A stretch of 64,000 bases of DNA, from contig OZ244935.1 of the NCBI GenBank assembly GCA_965222005.1, positions 1,426,001 through 1,490,000 on the forward strand, written 5' to 3'. The stretch is from CBDCTM01 sp965222005 (GTDB lineage: Bacteria > Bacteroidota > Bacteroidia > Chitinophagales > Saprospiraceae). Positions 54,422 to 62,996 of the stretch are shown here, piece by piece; position 1 is the stretch's first letter, and each line of letters starts with the position of its first letter. Made by a program: the position numbers and the translations under genes. The notes under the pieces were generated by a model. That model made no database searches. It worked only from the letters and a program-made list of their open reading frames with translations, and was not told the origin of the DNA.

Positions 54422-55432
54422 ATGTGCCGCGTATATATTACCACCTTATTTTGCTGCTTTGCGTACTTTGTCGGTGCACAATACTTGCATACTCCTACAG
54501 AAATCCAGCAATATATTGACAAATCAAAACTAGAATTTGCTTATGCAGATTTGAACAATTTGCCTGAGCCAGCCCTCCCGTTGGTACAAGACACTTGGCT
54601 GGGCACTATTGGTACGGATAGCGTTTTTATATATCCGGATACCTTTATGACGAACAATAGGGCAAAGAAGTATCGCGAAAAGCTGGATAATTTTTTAGAA
54701 AAGAAAAAATACGAAAAGGCAGCCGAATTGTTGGAAAAAGAATTAGCTGTTGACTCTGCCAATATTAGTTTGTACAAAGAACTGGCAAAATTGTATATGG
54801 AACTGGCAGAATATCCGGCTGCCATTAAAACGTATATGGAGATATTGGCAATCAATCATATCGACGTCAAATCGCGGGAGCAATTGGCCGACGCTTTTCT
54901 TTTTGCCGGTGAGCCGAAAAAAGCACTTGACCAAATTACAATGGCCCACCTGCTGAACCGCAATGACGTTGCGCTTATTACTAAACTAAGCCGCATATGC
55001 CGGGCCAATGGCTTGCAATATACGGACTGGACACTGATGCCTCAATGCAGCCTCCATGCTAAGCAGGACACAGTATGGATATTTTTCCGGGGATTGCCCT
55101 GGAAATCGTACGGCAATTGTATGGCACTTTGGGAGTACGAAACTAATTATGCCACCCATATGGCCAAGCTTTCTGATATGGCTCCGAAGTTGATTCAGGA
55201 AAAAGAGTGCCTGCTGAATGCACTGTTGACTTATGAAGCAATGGAGCAGGATAAGGCACATTATCCTGAATTTGCCTTTTTGGCCAAATGCCTGAGCCAG
55301 GGAATGATTGATGATTTTATTTTATATGAAATAAGATCAAGGTATCAGCCTTTAGCTATGAGCAGCTTGATGCCACAGGAGCTAGAACGCCTCTGCAAGT
55401 TTGTAATTCATCACCGAACGGAGCCTCTTTGA
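54422..55432 (+). CDS. Exported protein with two to three TPR-like repeats
   Basis: The 336-residue protein starts with a signal peptide (CFAYFVGAQ). The middle (about 85-190) has TPR-like helices (KKKYEKAAELLEKELAVDSANISLYKELAKLYMELAEYPAAI). The C-terminal half is cysteine-containing and not recognised. It could be an envelope scaffold. No partner is evident. Confidence 0.7.
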   Translation: MCRVYITTLFCCFAYFVGAQYLHTPTEIQQYIDKSKLEFAYADLNNLPEPALPLVQDTWLGTIGTDSVFIYPDTFMTNNRAKKYREKLDNFLEKKKYEKAAELLEKELAVDSANISLYKELAKLYMELAEYPAAIKTYMEILAINHIDVKSREQLADAFLFAGEPKKALDQITMAHLLNRNDVALITKLSRICRANGLQYTDWTLMPQCSLHAKQDTVWIFFRGLPWKSYGNCMALWEYETNYATHMAKLSDMAPKLIQEKECLLNALLTYEAMEQDKAHYPEFAFLAKCLSQGMIDDFILYEIRSRYQPLAMSSLMPQELERLCKFVIHHRTEPL

Positions 55433-55525
55433 TATGGTTCTCCAAGGGATACTTTTCTGATTTATAGCAACCAAATCCTTTTTTTTTATCGAACACATTT
55501 CCCAATATCTCCGTATATTGAGCAG

Positions 55526-56761
55526 ATGTTTGGCACCAAAAAAGATGTTTCGAGGCCGGATCATGGTCATCAATCGCACCTGCTGAATTTGGCCCAGGAG
55601 TATGTACTCAATTGGTTTAATGCCCGCCATGATACGCGCCTGTTGTATCACAACTATCCGCGCAGTGTACGCATTGTAAAGGCTGTAGGAGAGTTGGCAC
55701 AGGCACAGGAAATGGGAGAGGAGGTGTCGGAGCAGGCTCAGCTCGCTGCCTGGTTTCACCTTTGCGGCTACTCGATTGACTATCAAAATCCCGTCAAATC
55801 AGCTCTGCCGATCGCGCAGGATTTTTTGCAAGCACAAAGCTATCCCGAAGCGAAGCTCAAGCAAGTGCTCAAAGCCATACACAGTACCCGCCTCAATGGT
55901 CAGCCAGAATCTCTGGAGGGCCAGCTCCTACACGATGCCATCCATGCAAGCAGCTTCACGCAGCAGTTTTTTCAGGAGCGGCCCTTGCTGCGCCTGGAAT
56001 GGGAGCTGATGGAAAACCGACGGCTTTCGGCTTTCGAGTGGAATCAGCTACAACTCCATGCCCTGCTCAATGCCCGTTTTTATACGCCCTATGCCAAGGT
56101 GAGCTATGAACAAGTGGTGGGCCAAAACGTGCTAATGCAAAAGGCAAAAGTGGAGAAAAGCAAGCAGCGTAAAGAGGGTGGGCTGGAAGAGCCGGAAGGG
56201 CAGCAGCGCAAATTTCAGGGGCTGGAGCGCAAATTGCCGGGCGATGCCACACAAACTTTTTTCCGCGCCAACTATCGCAACCACATCAACCTCAGCGCCA
56301 TCGCCGACAACAAGGCCAATATTATGATCAGCGTAAATGCTATCCTGGTATCCGTCATCATCTCTTTGCTGACCTACAAAAATATTCCCGATACCAAACC
56401 AATGGTGCTGTTGCCTATCGTTATATTCCTGGTCACCGGCCTTACTTCACTCATTTTTGCCGTGCTTTCCATCCGTCCGAAAGTGACCGCCCTCAACGCA
56501 GAGGCTAAATCAATGGAGGAGATCAAAAAGAATATTGTATTCTTTGGCAATTTCATCCACCTGCCGCTGGAACAATATGAAGAAGCCATGGATGCCGTAT
56601 TTCGGGATGGCGAACTGCTCTACGGCAATATGACCCGCGACCTCTACCACCTGGGCAAAGTGCTGGACAAAAAATATCGCTACCTCACCATGTCCTACAA
56701 TATTTTTATGGTGGGCTTTATCGCTACCGTCATCACCTTCCTGATAGCGGTATTTAGCTAA
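55526..56761 (+). CDS. Pycsar-effector-like membrane protein with degenerate HD domain
   Basis: A 411-residue protein. The N-terminal part (about 35-165) follows the HD-phosphohydrolase pattern, but key residues are changed. HNYPR has R46 where histidine is expected, and AAWFHLCGY has L79 in place of the HD aspartate. D137 is kept. A charged linker (about 205-240) follows, then the Pycsar-effector (DUF5706) domain with NYRNHINLSAIADNKANIM (about 249-267). Three membrane segments lie near 270-283, 294-316 and 390-410. In Pycsar defence the effector disrupts the membrane after binding a cyclic pyrimidine nucleotide, but no cyclase is seen nearby. It overlaps the next gene by 1 bp. Confidence 0.8.
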   Translation: MFGTKKDVSRPDHGHQSHLLNLAQEYVLNWFNARHDTRLLYHNYPRSVRIVKAVGELAQAQEMGEEVSEQAQLAAWFHLCGYSIDYQNPVKSALPIAQDFLQAQSYPEAKLKQVLKAIHSTRLNGQPESLEGQLLHDAIHASSFTQQFFQERPLLRLEWELMENRRLSAFEWNQLQLHALLNARFYTPYAKVSYEQVVGQNVLMQKAKVEKSKQRKEGGLEEPEGQQRKFQGLERKLPGDATQTFFRANYRNHINLSAIADNKANIMISVNAILVSVIISLLTYKNIPDTKPMVLLPIVIFLVTGLTSLIFAVLSIRPKVTALNAEAKSMEEIKKNIVFFGNFIHLPLEQYEEAMDAVFRDGELLYGNMTRDLYHLGKVLDKKYRYLTMSYNIFMVGFIATVITFLIAVFS

Positions 56762-57132
56762 TGACCAACATGCGGGCAGTTGTGGAGCAATACTTTGATT
56801 GCCTTGAAAAGGCGGATTTGGCCAGCCTGCTGGAGCTTTTTCATCCGCAAGCTACTGTCCACTCTCCGCTCTACGGAACCATGCGGGCCACTCACTTTTA
56901 CCCGCAGCTCTTCAAAGATACCCGCCAGTCCCAACTGCAAATCCACCACATCTTTACCGATGAAGCAGCACTTAAAGCTGCCGCCCATTTCCGTTATCAA
57001 TGGAGCCTGGCCAATGGGAAGCAGACGGCCTTTGAAGGCGTGGATGTTTTTGAATTGGATGAGCAGGCCAACATCACCCAACTTACTATCCTTTATGATA
57101 CCTGGCCGAGGAATGTAAAGGGTGATGTGTAG
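56761..57132 (+). CDS. SnoaL-like/NTF2-fold small protein
   Basis: A 123-residue cone-shaped alpha+beta fold protein, with MRAVVEQYFDCLEKADLASLLELFHPQATVHSP at the start and the typical closing strands (FEGVDVFELDEQANITQLTILYD). The family binds small molecules or acts as an accessory. The TAATG overlap with the Pycsar-like gene suggests translational coupling, so it may form a pair with it. Confidence 0.75.
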   Translation: MTNMRAVVEQYFDCLEKADLASLLELFHPQATVHSPLYGTMRATHFYPQLFKDTRQSQLQIHHIFTDEAALKAAAHFRYQWSLANGKQTAFEGVDVFELDEQANITQLTILYDTWPRNVKGDV

Positions 57133-57179
57133 TGAGAGCACGTCTAAATTTTGTAATTGAGCAAAAGAGCATTCTCTAA

Positions 57180-57383
57180 TACCTATGGCTCAACCCTACC
57201 TTCTACTACTACCTCATCAAAGAATTTCAGCGACTCAAAGAGGAAGAAGCACAGCTCCATAACTTTCAGTGGCACATCTCCAAAATCACAGACAATATTG
57301 ATGAAGTTCGTAACCTGCTCGATACCATTCCCGGACAACTTCCCGAACTCAATCGGCTCAACTTCCAACAAGAAGAAGAATAG
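57180..57383 (+). pseudogene. 3' remnant of a KilA-N gene
   Basis: The frame ending in TAG at 57381-57383 reads LWLNPTFYYYLIKEFQRL, then the C-terminal tail of a KilA-N protein ending QQEEE. An in-frame stop at 57177 cuts it off and no start is present. The tail shares a perfect stretch of about 59 bp with the intact KilA-N gene at 58286-58840, and homology runs beyond the stop into the repeat. It is a duplicated fragment. Confidence 0.75.
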
Positions 57384-57580
57384 CCATCCCAACCACTGCG
57401 CCTAATTGCCGCTATATGCAACCCCGAGTGCTCGGGGCTGCCTCAAAGGCCAGCGCAGCAAAACCCCCTTCGCTCCCCATTTTGCTGCGGTGGCTTTTGA
57501 TCCGCGTCCATGCGTTTGCTGCTACGGAGTAGCAATTGCGGTGACTATTTTTCTGGCGGCTATAACGGAGCGAAGCGACT
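57384..57580 (+). repeat. Repeat copy A (core 57441-57580), with a noncoding stretch to 57890
   Basis: It begins with a hairpin of CCCCGA/TCGGGG (57422-57437) and the core starts CCTCAAAGGCCAGCG. It shares near-identical segments with copies B and C, for example TTTTGATCCGCGT, and TATAACGGAGCGAAGCGACT with C. From 57580 to 57890 there is a further CCCGCTTTT/AAAAGCGGG hairpin (57621-57642), then AT-rich DNA without a gene. Confidence 0.7.
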
Positions 57581-57867
57581 TTGGGTGAGCTTAGTACCAG
57601 AGCACTAAAGGTTTGGTGGTCCCGCTTTTCCTAAAAAGCGGGATGGGAGGTGAGGCCGCACGGATAGAGGCACTTGCTGTGCTGGTGTCCCGGTGCCGAC
57701 CGTGTGTGATAGCGTTGGGTATGCGCGTGGGCTGCAGCTGACCCTTTGCCGATTTTCAATTGAATAAAAAAATGTGTTAAAAAATTAGAACCTCATCTGG
57801 TGCTAAGGTAGCATTAGTGTTTGTTTTTGCAAATTTTTTAGTAATTTTAGAACTCAAAACGTTTCCT

Positions 57868-57875
57868 TAACTTTG
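57868..57875 (+). promoter_or_regulatory. Promoter box before the XRE gene
   Basis: TAACTTTG fits TAnnTTTG, with a T-rich segment (TTTTAG, 57845-57850) about 20 bp before. A start near 57882 agrees with the ATG at 57924. Confidence 0.55.
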
Positions 57876-57923
57876 TAAATAGTTATCACAATGGTATTTT
57901 TAACAACGATAAAGTGGCTAAAC

Positions 57924-58256
57924 ATGAGTTTTGGAACTAGATTAGTGGAGCTTCGTAAGGCTAAAAAGATTTCACAGATCGAGCTTGCCCAACAGTTGGA
58001 TATACATAAAAATGTGTTGGGACGATATGAAAGAGATCAGGCTAAACCATCTATTGAAGTTGCAGCAAAAATTGCTAAACTATTGGATGTATCTCTAGAC
58101 TACCTGGCAGGTAATACTGAAGCAGACCTCGATAAAGATATTACCGAGAAGGTCTTATCCATTCAAATTTTACCCTCAGAAGAAAAAGAACGCATATTAT
58201 TTACACTCGACGCGCTCGTCAGAGATGCTAAATCCAGATTCGCTTACGCTTCCTAA
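57924..58256 (+). CDS. XRE-family transcriptional regulator
   Basis: The 110-residue protein has a lambda-repressor-like helix-turn-helix (about 1-60; SQIELAQQLDIHKNVLGRYERDQAKPS). A helical tail with EKVLSIQILPSEEKERILFTLD may dimerise. The ATG at 57924 (MSFGTRLVELRKAKK) matches the family start better than 57891. Together with the KilA-N gene 29 bp downstream it resembles a phage-type regulator/antirepressor pair. Confidence 0.88.
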   Translation: MSFGTRLVELRKAKKISQIELAQQLDIHKNVLGRYERDQAKPSIEVAAKIAKLLDVSLDYLAGNTEADLDKDITEKVLSIQILPSEEKERILFTLDALVRDAKSRFAYAS

Positions 58257-58285
58257 ACCCTTTTCCACACTCACTAGCAAACACT

Positions 58286-58840
58286 ATGTCCCGTAAAAAA
58301 ATCAATGTACAAGGTTTAAAAATTCGCCTTAAACCTTTTCATCAAAATGACTACATTTCTCTCACCGATATCGCTGCCAAAGCTGAAGGAGATAGCAAAC
58401 AAGTTATTCTGCGTTGGATGCAAAATGCCGATACATTGCTGTTTTTGCAAACTTGGGAAGAACTTCACAATCCTGATTTTAAAGTTATGCAAATGAATAA
58501 CTTTAGATTAAAACACTTGGAAAAAAGGTATTCGGCTACTCCTCAAAAATTCATTAAACAAACCAATGCCATCGGTATCGTTTCTAAATCCGGACGATAT
58601 GGTGGTACTTTTGCTCATAAAGAGATCGCTCTAAATTTTTGCTACTGGATTAGTCCACAGTTTCAGGTTTACATGTATAAAGCTTTTACACAACTCATTG
58701 AACAAGAATTTAGCCGCAAAAACCTGGAGTGGCACATCTCCAAAATCACAGACAATATTGATGAAGTTCGTAACCTGCTCGATACCATACCAGGACAACT
58801 CCCCCAACTCAATCGGCTCAACCAACAAGAAGAAGAATAG
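58286..58840 (+). CDS. KilA-N domain protein
   Basis: A 184-residue DNA-binding-type protein. The KilA-N domain (about 15-140) shows NDYISLTDIAAKAEG, FLQTWEELHNPDF, IGIVSKSGRYGGTFAHKEIALNF and FCYWISPQFQVYMYK. The C-terminal tail (about 145-184, KITDNIDEVRNLLDTIPGQL) is shared with the upstream remnant. KilA-N proteins occur in phages and mobile modules. It is followed by repeat B. Confidence 0.85.
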   Translation: MSRKKINVQGLKIRLKPFHQNDYISLTDIAAKAEGDSKQVILRWMQNADTLLFLQTWEELHNPDFKVMQMNNFRLKHLEKRYSATPQKFIKQTNAIGIVSKSGRYGGTFAHKEIALNFCYWISPQFQVYMYKAFTQLIEQEFSRKNLEWHISKITDNIDEVRNLLDTIPGQLPQLNRLNQQEEE

Positions 58841-59460
58841 CCAACCCACCCACTGCGCCTAAGTAACGCTAGCCGACAATATACTAAACGTACACTGCGG
58901 CTAGCTCCACCTTAGCCGCAATCAGCCCTATCCAATCTCCCACAACCGCCTCAAAAGCCAGCGTAGCAAAATCCTCTTCGCCCCTCATTTTGCTGCGATG
59001 GCTTTTGATCCGCGTTCATGCGTTCGTGGGAAGGCTGCTACGAAGTAGCTAGTGCGCTGGCTATCTTTCCAGGGCGGCTAAAGTGGCTTGTCCCGGCGGC
59101 CGCCTGCGGTGGGAGCCGATGCCTACCAGGTAAAGGCAATTGGATAGCTGGCGGAGAGCTGCCGACTGGTAGTGCGTTGCGATGGCCATCGTGGGCAGAG
59201 TGGAAGTACTGTACCGATTTTGTGGAGAGCTACTGGAACTGAGGCGACCCAGCAGGCCGCCATACTAGAGCGGGTGGAACTACCTGATAGCGTGGCCTTG
59301 CGCTTCCGCCAGGGAGTGGGAACCCGCTGTGAGGAGGCCGGAGTGACACCCAGCTACATGACAGAACAGCCCCACCCAATTTACACCGGGTGGGGCTGTG
59401 GCCCCGATTACTCGGGGCTGGCGTGAAGATGGATGGGAACGGAGTCCCGACGAACACCTA
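58841..59460 (+). repeat. Repeat copy B (core 58949-59270) with two GC-rich hairpins
   Basis: It starts right after the KilA-N stop with ACCCACTGCGCCTAA, also found after the remnant. The core matches copies A and C over TCATTTTGCTGCGATGGC and onwards. The segment CCTACCAGGTAAAGGCAATT marks the place where IS21 split copy C. Two hairpins follow: ACAGCCCCACCC/GGGTGGGGCTGT (59366-59399) and GCCCCGA/TCGGGGC (59401-59418). No convincing gene is seen. Confidence 0.75.
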
Positions 59461-59466
59461 GTTTCC

Positions 59467-59778
59467 TTAGTCCTTTTTAAGATTTTTGCTCCACCATCTG
59501 TACTTTTTATAACAAAAATCTAAATAGTATTCATGTTCAAATGTATCTACTACTGGAACAATATAGTAATGGCTGCAATTTGATTCCCACTGATCAGGAC
59601 TTGTCCAATCGATCTTGAAATTAACAAATTTTCTATCTCCCAACTCTTTCTTAGAAATATTTTCTTGAATAGAGTCTAATTCAATTTCTAATTCATTCTT
59701 TACATATTCCGTATTACTACAACCTATAAGAATCAGAGCAAACATGAATAAAATATAAATACTATTGTTTCCTATCAT
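59467..59778 (-). CDS. Small lipoprotein, candidate immunity protein for the RHS tip
   Basis: A 103-residue protein with a signal peptide and lipobox (ILIGC, C20). The mature part has FVNFKIDWTSPDQWES and then HYYIVPVVDTFEHEYYLDFCYKKYRWW. No family is recognised. It starts inside the end of the RHS gene (17-bp overlap), so the two are translationally coupled. This position and the small size are typical of immunity genes, and the role is inferred. It is AT-rich compared with the core genome. Confidence 0.6.
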   Translation of the reverse strand: MIGNNSIYILFMFALILIGCSNTEYVKNELEIELDSIQENISKKELGDRKFVNFKIDWTSPDQWESNCSHYYIVPVVDTFEHEYYLDFCYKKYRWWSKNLKKD

Positions 59779-60823
59779 CTGGCTTTTTTTTCGGCAAGCT
59801 CTGTTGAAAAATTTTAGCAGAACTTTCACCATATCTCATTTGAATTAATATTGTGGTATATTGTTTTACTATTTCATCTGTTGAACTAAATGCTTTTCCT
59901 GTATATCCAAACGTATTTCCTACATAATTTTGTACATCATTTAGAAAGCCCGCTACATTGGCAAGATTAGTATTTACTAGATTCTCGTTAAATTTTCCGT
60001 CAAAGACTAAGCCTCCAACGTCCACTATATTACCATATTTTTGTCGTAATTCATTACCTAAGGTTTGTCCCCATTGATTATTTATTAGATCAACATAATT
60101 GTCTATTGCCTGCATTGTTTCCGCTTCGGTAATTGCTCCAGTCATCAAGCTTGGTTGTCCCCTCTCATGAGCATCTCCTACATAATCGGCACTAGAGGCT
60201 CCATAAAAAATAGTTAAAACGGCTTGACCAAGTATATGGTTAAATGTATTTACCAGCCCTTTTTCTGAATTTTGATGGCTTAATGAAGCACTACCAGCTA
60301 GGTTATTTGCCATTATTTGTGCAACATGATAGTTTCCAATATCAGTAATATTTGATTTTTTGTAAGCCAAGATTAAAGATCCCTTCAAAACTCGTTCATG
60401 ATAAATTATTGAAGGATTATTAAATACAGCAGAAACTTTCTCTGAAAAACTACCCGACTGCAATTGCCTAAGATCTCTTTCTCTTATTCCTTGTCCTAAA
60501 ATTTTTGTAACACTAGCATTATTAAAAGTATGAGATACTGTAACCGAAACATCGTCCTTATCATACTTTATATTAATAGATTTTTTCAATGCTTCTAGTG
60601 TACTATAATCCGAACTCACCAATGCCTCTAGTCCATCTAAATCTACAGCCCAGATTGGTGTGTTGCTGGCAAATTGATAAGGCGTCAATTCTGGATAATT
60701 TTGAGTCAACGGATCGACACTTAAAAACCTCTGCACACCTTTTTCACTCAATTCAGCTTTCCTATACACCACTTTTAGCCGTGAATAAGATCGATCTAAT
60801 ATGTCCAATTTTATGCAAGCCAT
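59762..60823 (-). CDS. Orphan RHS C-terminal tip with putative toxin domain
   Basis: A 353-residue protein. The first 66 residues are the end of an RHS core (RFLSVDPLTQNYPELTPYQF, then AVDLDGLE), but no upstream RHS repeats exist. An in-frame TAG lies 6 nt before the ATG. The variable C-terminus (about 67-353) includes a segment resembling DUF6973: NTFNHILGQ (H196, Q200), GDAHER (D217, H219, E220) and VDLINNQWG (D245, N248, N249), a possible metal site. Such orphan tips are known as recombination substrates of RHS toxins. Upstream lies repeat C and downstream the lipoprotein. Confidence 0.72.
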   Translation of the reverse strand: MACIKLDILDRSYSRLKVVYRKAELSEKGVQRFLSVDPLTQNYPELTPYQFASNTPIWAVDLDGLEALVSSDYSTLEALKKSINIKYDKDDVSVTVSHTFNNASVTKILGQGIRERDLRQLQSGSFSEKVSAVFNNPSIIYHERVLKGSLILAYKKSNITDIGNYHVAQIMANNLAGSASLSHQNSEKGLVNTFNHILGQAVLTIFYGASSADYVGDAHERGQPSLMTGAITEAETMQAIDNYVDLINNQWGQTLGNELRQKYGNIVDVGGLVFDGKFNENLVNTNLANVAGFLNDVQNYVGNTFGYTGKAFSSTDEIVKQYTTILIQMRYGESSAKIFQQSLPKKKPDDRKQ

Positions 60824-60984
60824 GAAGATCTAAAGGTACGGATTTTGAGAGCCATTTTTTATTTTCAACTGATTTCAATTGAAAGAAGTAAAGCTGACAG
60901 GCTTCCATCCCAACGCTAAAGCACTGCCCATAATTCTGTATATGATGCCATACAAAAGTACAGACACATATACACGCTTCCATT

Positions 60985-61200
60985 AGACGCAATCAGCCAA
61001 CCCAATTTCCCTCGAATGCTTCAAAGGCCAGCGTAGCAAAATCTTCTTCGCACCCCATTTTGCCGCGGTGGCTTTTGATCCGCGTAAGTGCGTTTGCTGC
61101 TACGGAGTAACTAGTGCGGTGGCTATTTTTCTGGCGGCTATAACGGAGCGAAGCGACTGGCGGCCGCCTGCGGTGGGAGCCGAGGCCTACCAGGTAAAGG
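60985..61200 (+). repeat. Repeat copy C, left part, interrupted by IS21
   Basis: It matches copies A and B: GCAATCAGCC at the start, the core from 61019, TATAACGGAGCGAAGCGACT shared with A, and GGCGGCCGCCTGCGGTGGGA shared with B. It ends at the 7-bp duplicate GTAAAGG (61194-61200). The right part resumes at 63809. The gap 60824-60984 upstream holds no gene. Confidence 0.8.
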
Positions 61201-61382
61201 TGCATATTCCGATCGCTCTGACCCCCTCATTCCGAAAATGTCTGACCCCCCTATTCCGGAGGTTTGACCCCCCAAATTGAGAAAGAATGTTAATAACATT
61301 CCGGTCAAACTGACCCCCCTAATTTTTGTGGATACATACGAATAAAAATGCTCATGTTCGCGACTTTTAACAAGCTGAGAAT

Positions 61383-62972
61383 ATGGGAAAAATAAAACGT
61401 ATGGATCAAGTTAAAGCAATTATTCAAAACTATCTGTCTACCAATTCCATCAAGGCTACCGCACGGCAGCTAAAGGTCTCTAAAAACACGGTACGCAACT
61501 ACCTTCGCCGTGGAAAAAGCCATGAGAAGGATTTATCGAAGCTACTGATGTTGGAAGATGATGCGTTTCACCGCATATTCTATGGAGCAGGGAATGAGGA
61601 AAGAAGCCGTGAAAAAGTATTTTCAGATCGTGTAGAATACTGGCTCAAGGAACTTCGCCGCACCGGCGTTACCCGCTATCTTTTGTGGGAAGAATACCGG
61701 GTTGAATATCCCAAAGGTTACGGCTACAGCCAGTTTTGCGAGCGACTGAAAAGAGAAAAAGGCAGTCGGGACCTAACCCTTTCATTAGCTCATAATCCAG
61801 GGGAGGTAATGATGCTGGACTTCGCCGGAAAGAAGATGCGCTGGATAGATGTGCTTACAGGAGAGGTGCGTGAATGTGAGATTTTGATAGCTGTTTTTCC
61901 TTACAGCCAGTACACTTTTGCTATTGCACTGTCCAGCCAGCGGATCGAGGATTTTATTCATGGACTGAATCAGGCTTTGCTGTTTTTCGGTGCCTTGTGT
62001 AAGGTAGTCTTGTCGGATAACCTGAAGTCATATGTAAACAAGCCCGATAGATATGAGCCAACTTTTACGCAGCTCTGCGAGCAGTTAGGTGCATATTACC
62101 AGCTTGATTTGCAGGCTACCCGTGTGGGAAAGCCCAAAGACAAAGCAAGCGTAGAAAATGCAGTAAGCCAGGTTTACCGTCGCATTTACGCTCCCTTGCG
62201 CAATGAGATATTCCATAGTCTTGAGGAAGTAAATGAAGCTATTACAAAACAACTAAGCCTCCATAATGCAAAGCCCTATCAGAAAAAACAGGGCTCCCGG
62301 CAGTCTGTTTTCCAGGAATGTGAACTGCCCAAGATGAGGAATCTTCCCAGCGAGCTATTTGAAATTAAACGGATGACCACCGCTAAAATTCAGAATAATT
62401 ACCACGTCTTTGTAGGAGAAGAAAAGAATTACTACTCGGTTCCCTTCCAGTATTGTGGTGAGCGTGCAGAGGTGCTCTATACCTCGAAAATAGTCGAGGT
62501 GTACCTCAAAGGTCGCCGCATTGCCATCCATCAGCGTCTACCCGGCCGGGATACTCATATGTATCAAACCAAAGCAGATCATATGCCACGTAACCATCAG
62601 GAATGGAAAAAAGCGCAGGGTTATGATGGAGAATATTTTTTGAACCAGGCCCACAAAATTGGTCCGGCCACACATTGGGCCATCCAGCATATTCTATGCT
62701 CCACAGTACATGAGGAACAATCCTATAAAAGTTGCCTGGGAACACTTCGACTAGCCGATAAGTACTGCTCAGAACGATTGGAAAAAGCTGCCAGGCGATG
62801 TAAACATGTTCAAAAAACAAGCTATAGCATGCTTAAAAGAATCCTCCTACTGAACCTGGATCAACAAGTTCAACAAGTTCAACAAGTTCAACAAGTTCAA
62901 CAAGTTCAACAAGCAAAACAAATCACTCTGCCTTTTCACGATAATATCCGCGGAGCAGAGGACTATCAATAA
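61383..62972 (+). CDS. istA: IS21 family transposase IstA
   Basis: The 529-residue transposase has an N-terminal helix-turn-helix (SIKATARQLKVSKNTVRNYLRRG) and a DDE core with D146 (MLDFAG), D212 (LSDNLKS) and E258 (SVENAV). A basic C-terminal domain follows. The end contains a run of QQV units encoded by a 9-bp tandem repeat (62861-62914), an unusual tail. It starts about 180 bp inside the element. Confidence 0.93.
   Translation: MGKIKRMDQVKAIIQNYLSTNSIKATARQLKVSKNTVRNYLRRGKSHEKDLSKLLMLEDDAFHRIFYGAGNEERSREKVFSDRVEYWLKELRRTGVTRYLLWEEYRVEYPKGYGYSQFCERLKREKGSRDLTLSLAHNPGEVMMLDFAGKKMRWIDVLTGEVRECEILIAVFPYSQYTFAIALSSQRIEDFIHGLNQALLFFGALCKVVLSDNLKSYVNKPDRYEPTFTQLCEQLGAYYQLDLQATRVGKPKDKASVENAVSQVYRRIYAPLRNEIFHSLEEVNEAITKQLSLHNAKPYQKKQGSRQSVFQECELPKMRNLPSELFEIKRMTTAKIQNNYHVFVGEEKNYYSVPFQYCGERAEVLYTSKIVEVYLKGRRIAIHQRLPGRDTHMYQTKADHMPRNHQEWKKAQGYDGEYFLNQAHKIGPATHWAIQHILCSTVHEEQSYKSCLGTLRLADKYCSERLEKAARRCKHVQKTSYSMLKRILLLNLDQQVQQVQQVQQVQQVQQAKQITLPFHDNIRGAEDYQ
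62861..62914 (+). repeat. 9-bp tandem repeat in istA
   Basis: Five perfect units of TCAACAAGT and a sixth TCAACAAGC. They encode Gln-Val-Gln-type repeats near the C-terminus of IstA. It is probably a slippage-prone microsatellite. Confidence 0.85.
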
Positions 62973-62996
62973 TTTTTTCACTTAAAAAGAAAAATC

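Noticed and set aside
55526..56761. An active HD phosphohydrolase
   Set aside because: Histidine and aspartate ligands of the HD motif are replaced.
57157..57405. An 82-codon frame over the KilA-N remnant
   Set aside because: The adjacent frame clearly encodes the KilA-N tail, so this is its shadow.
59018..59457. Frames within repeat B on both strands
   Set aside because: They overlap each other and are low-complexity and GC-rich, and copies A and C do not keep them open.
62861..62914. Regular repeats that might be a CRISPR array
   Set aside because: The units are 9 bp, contiguous without spacers, and lie in frame inside istA.
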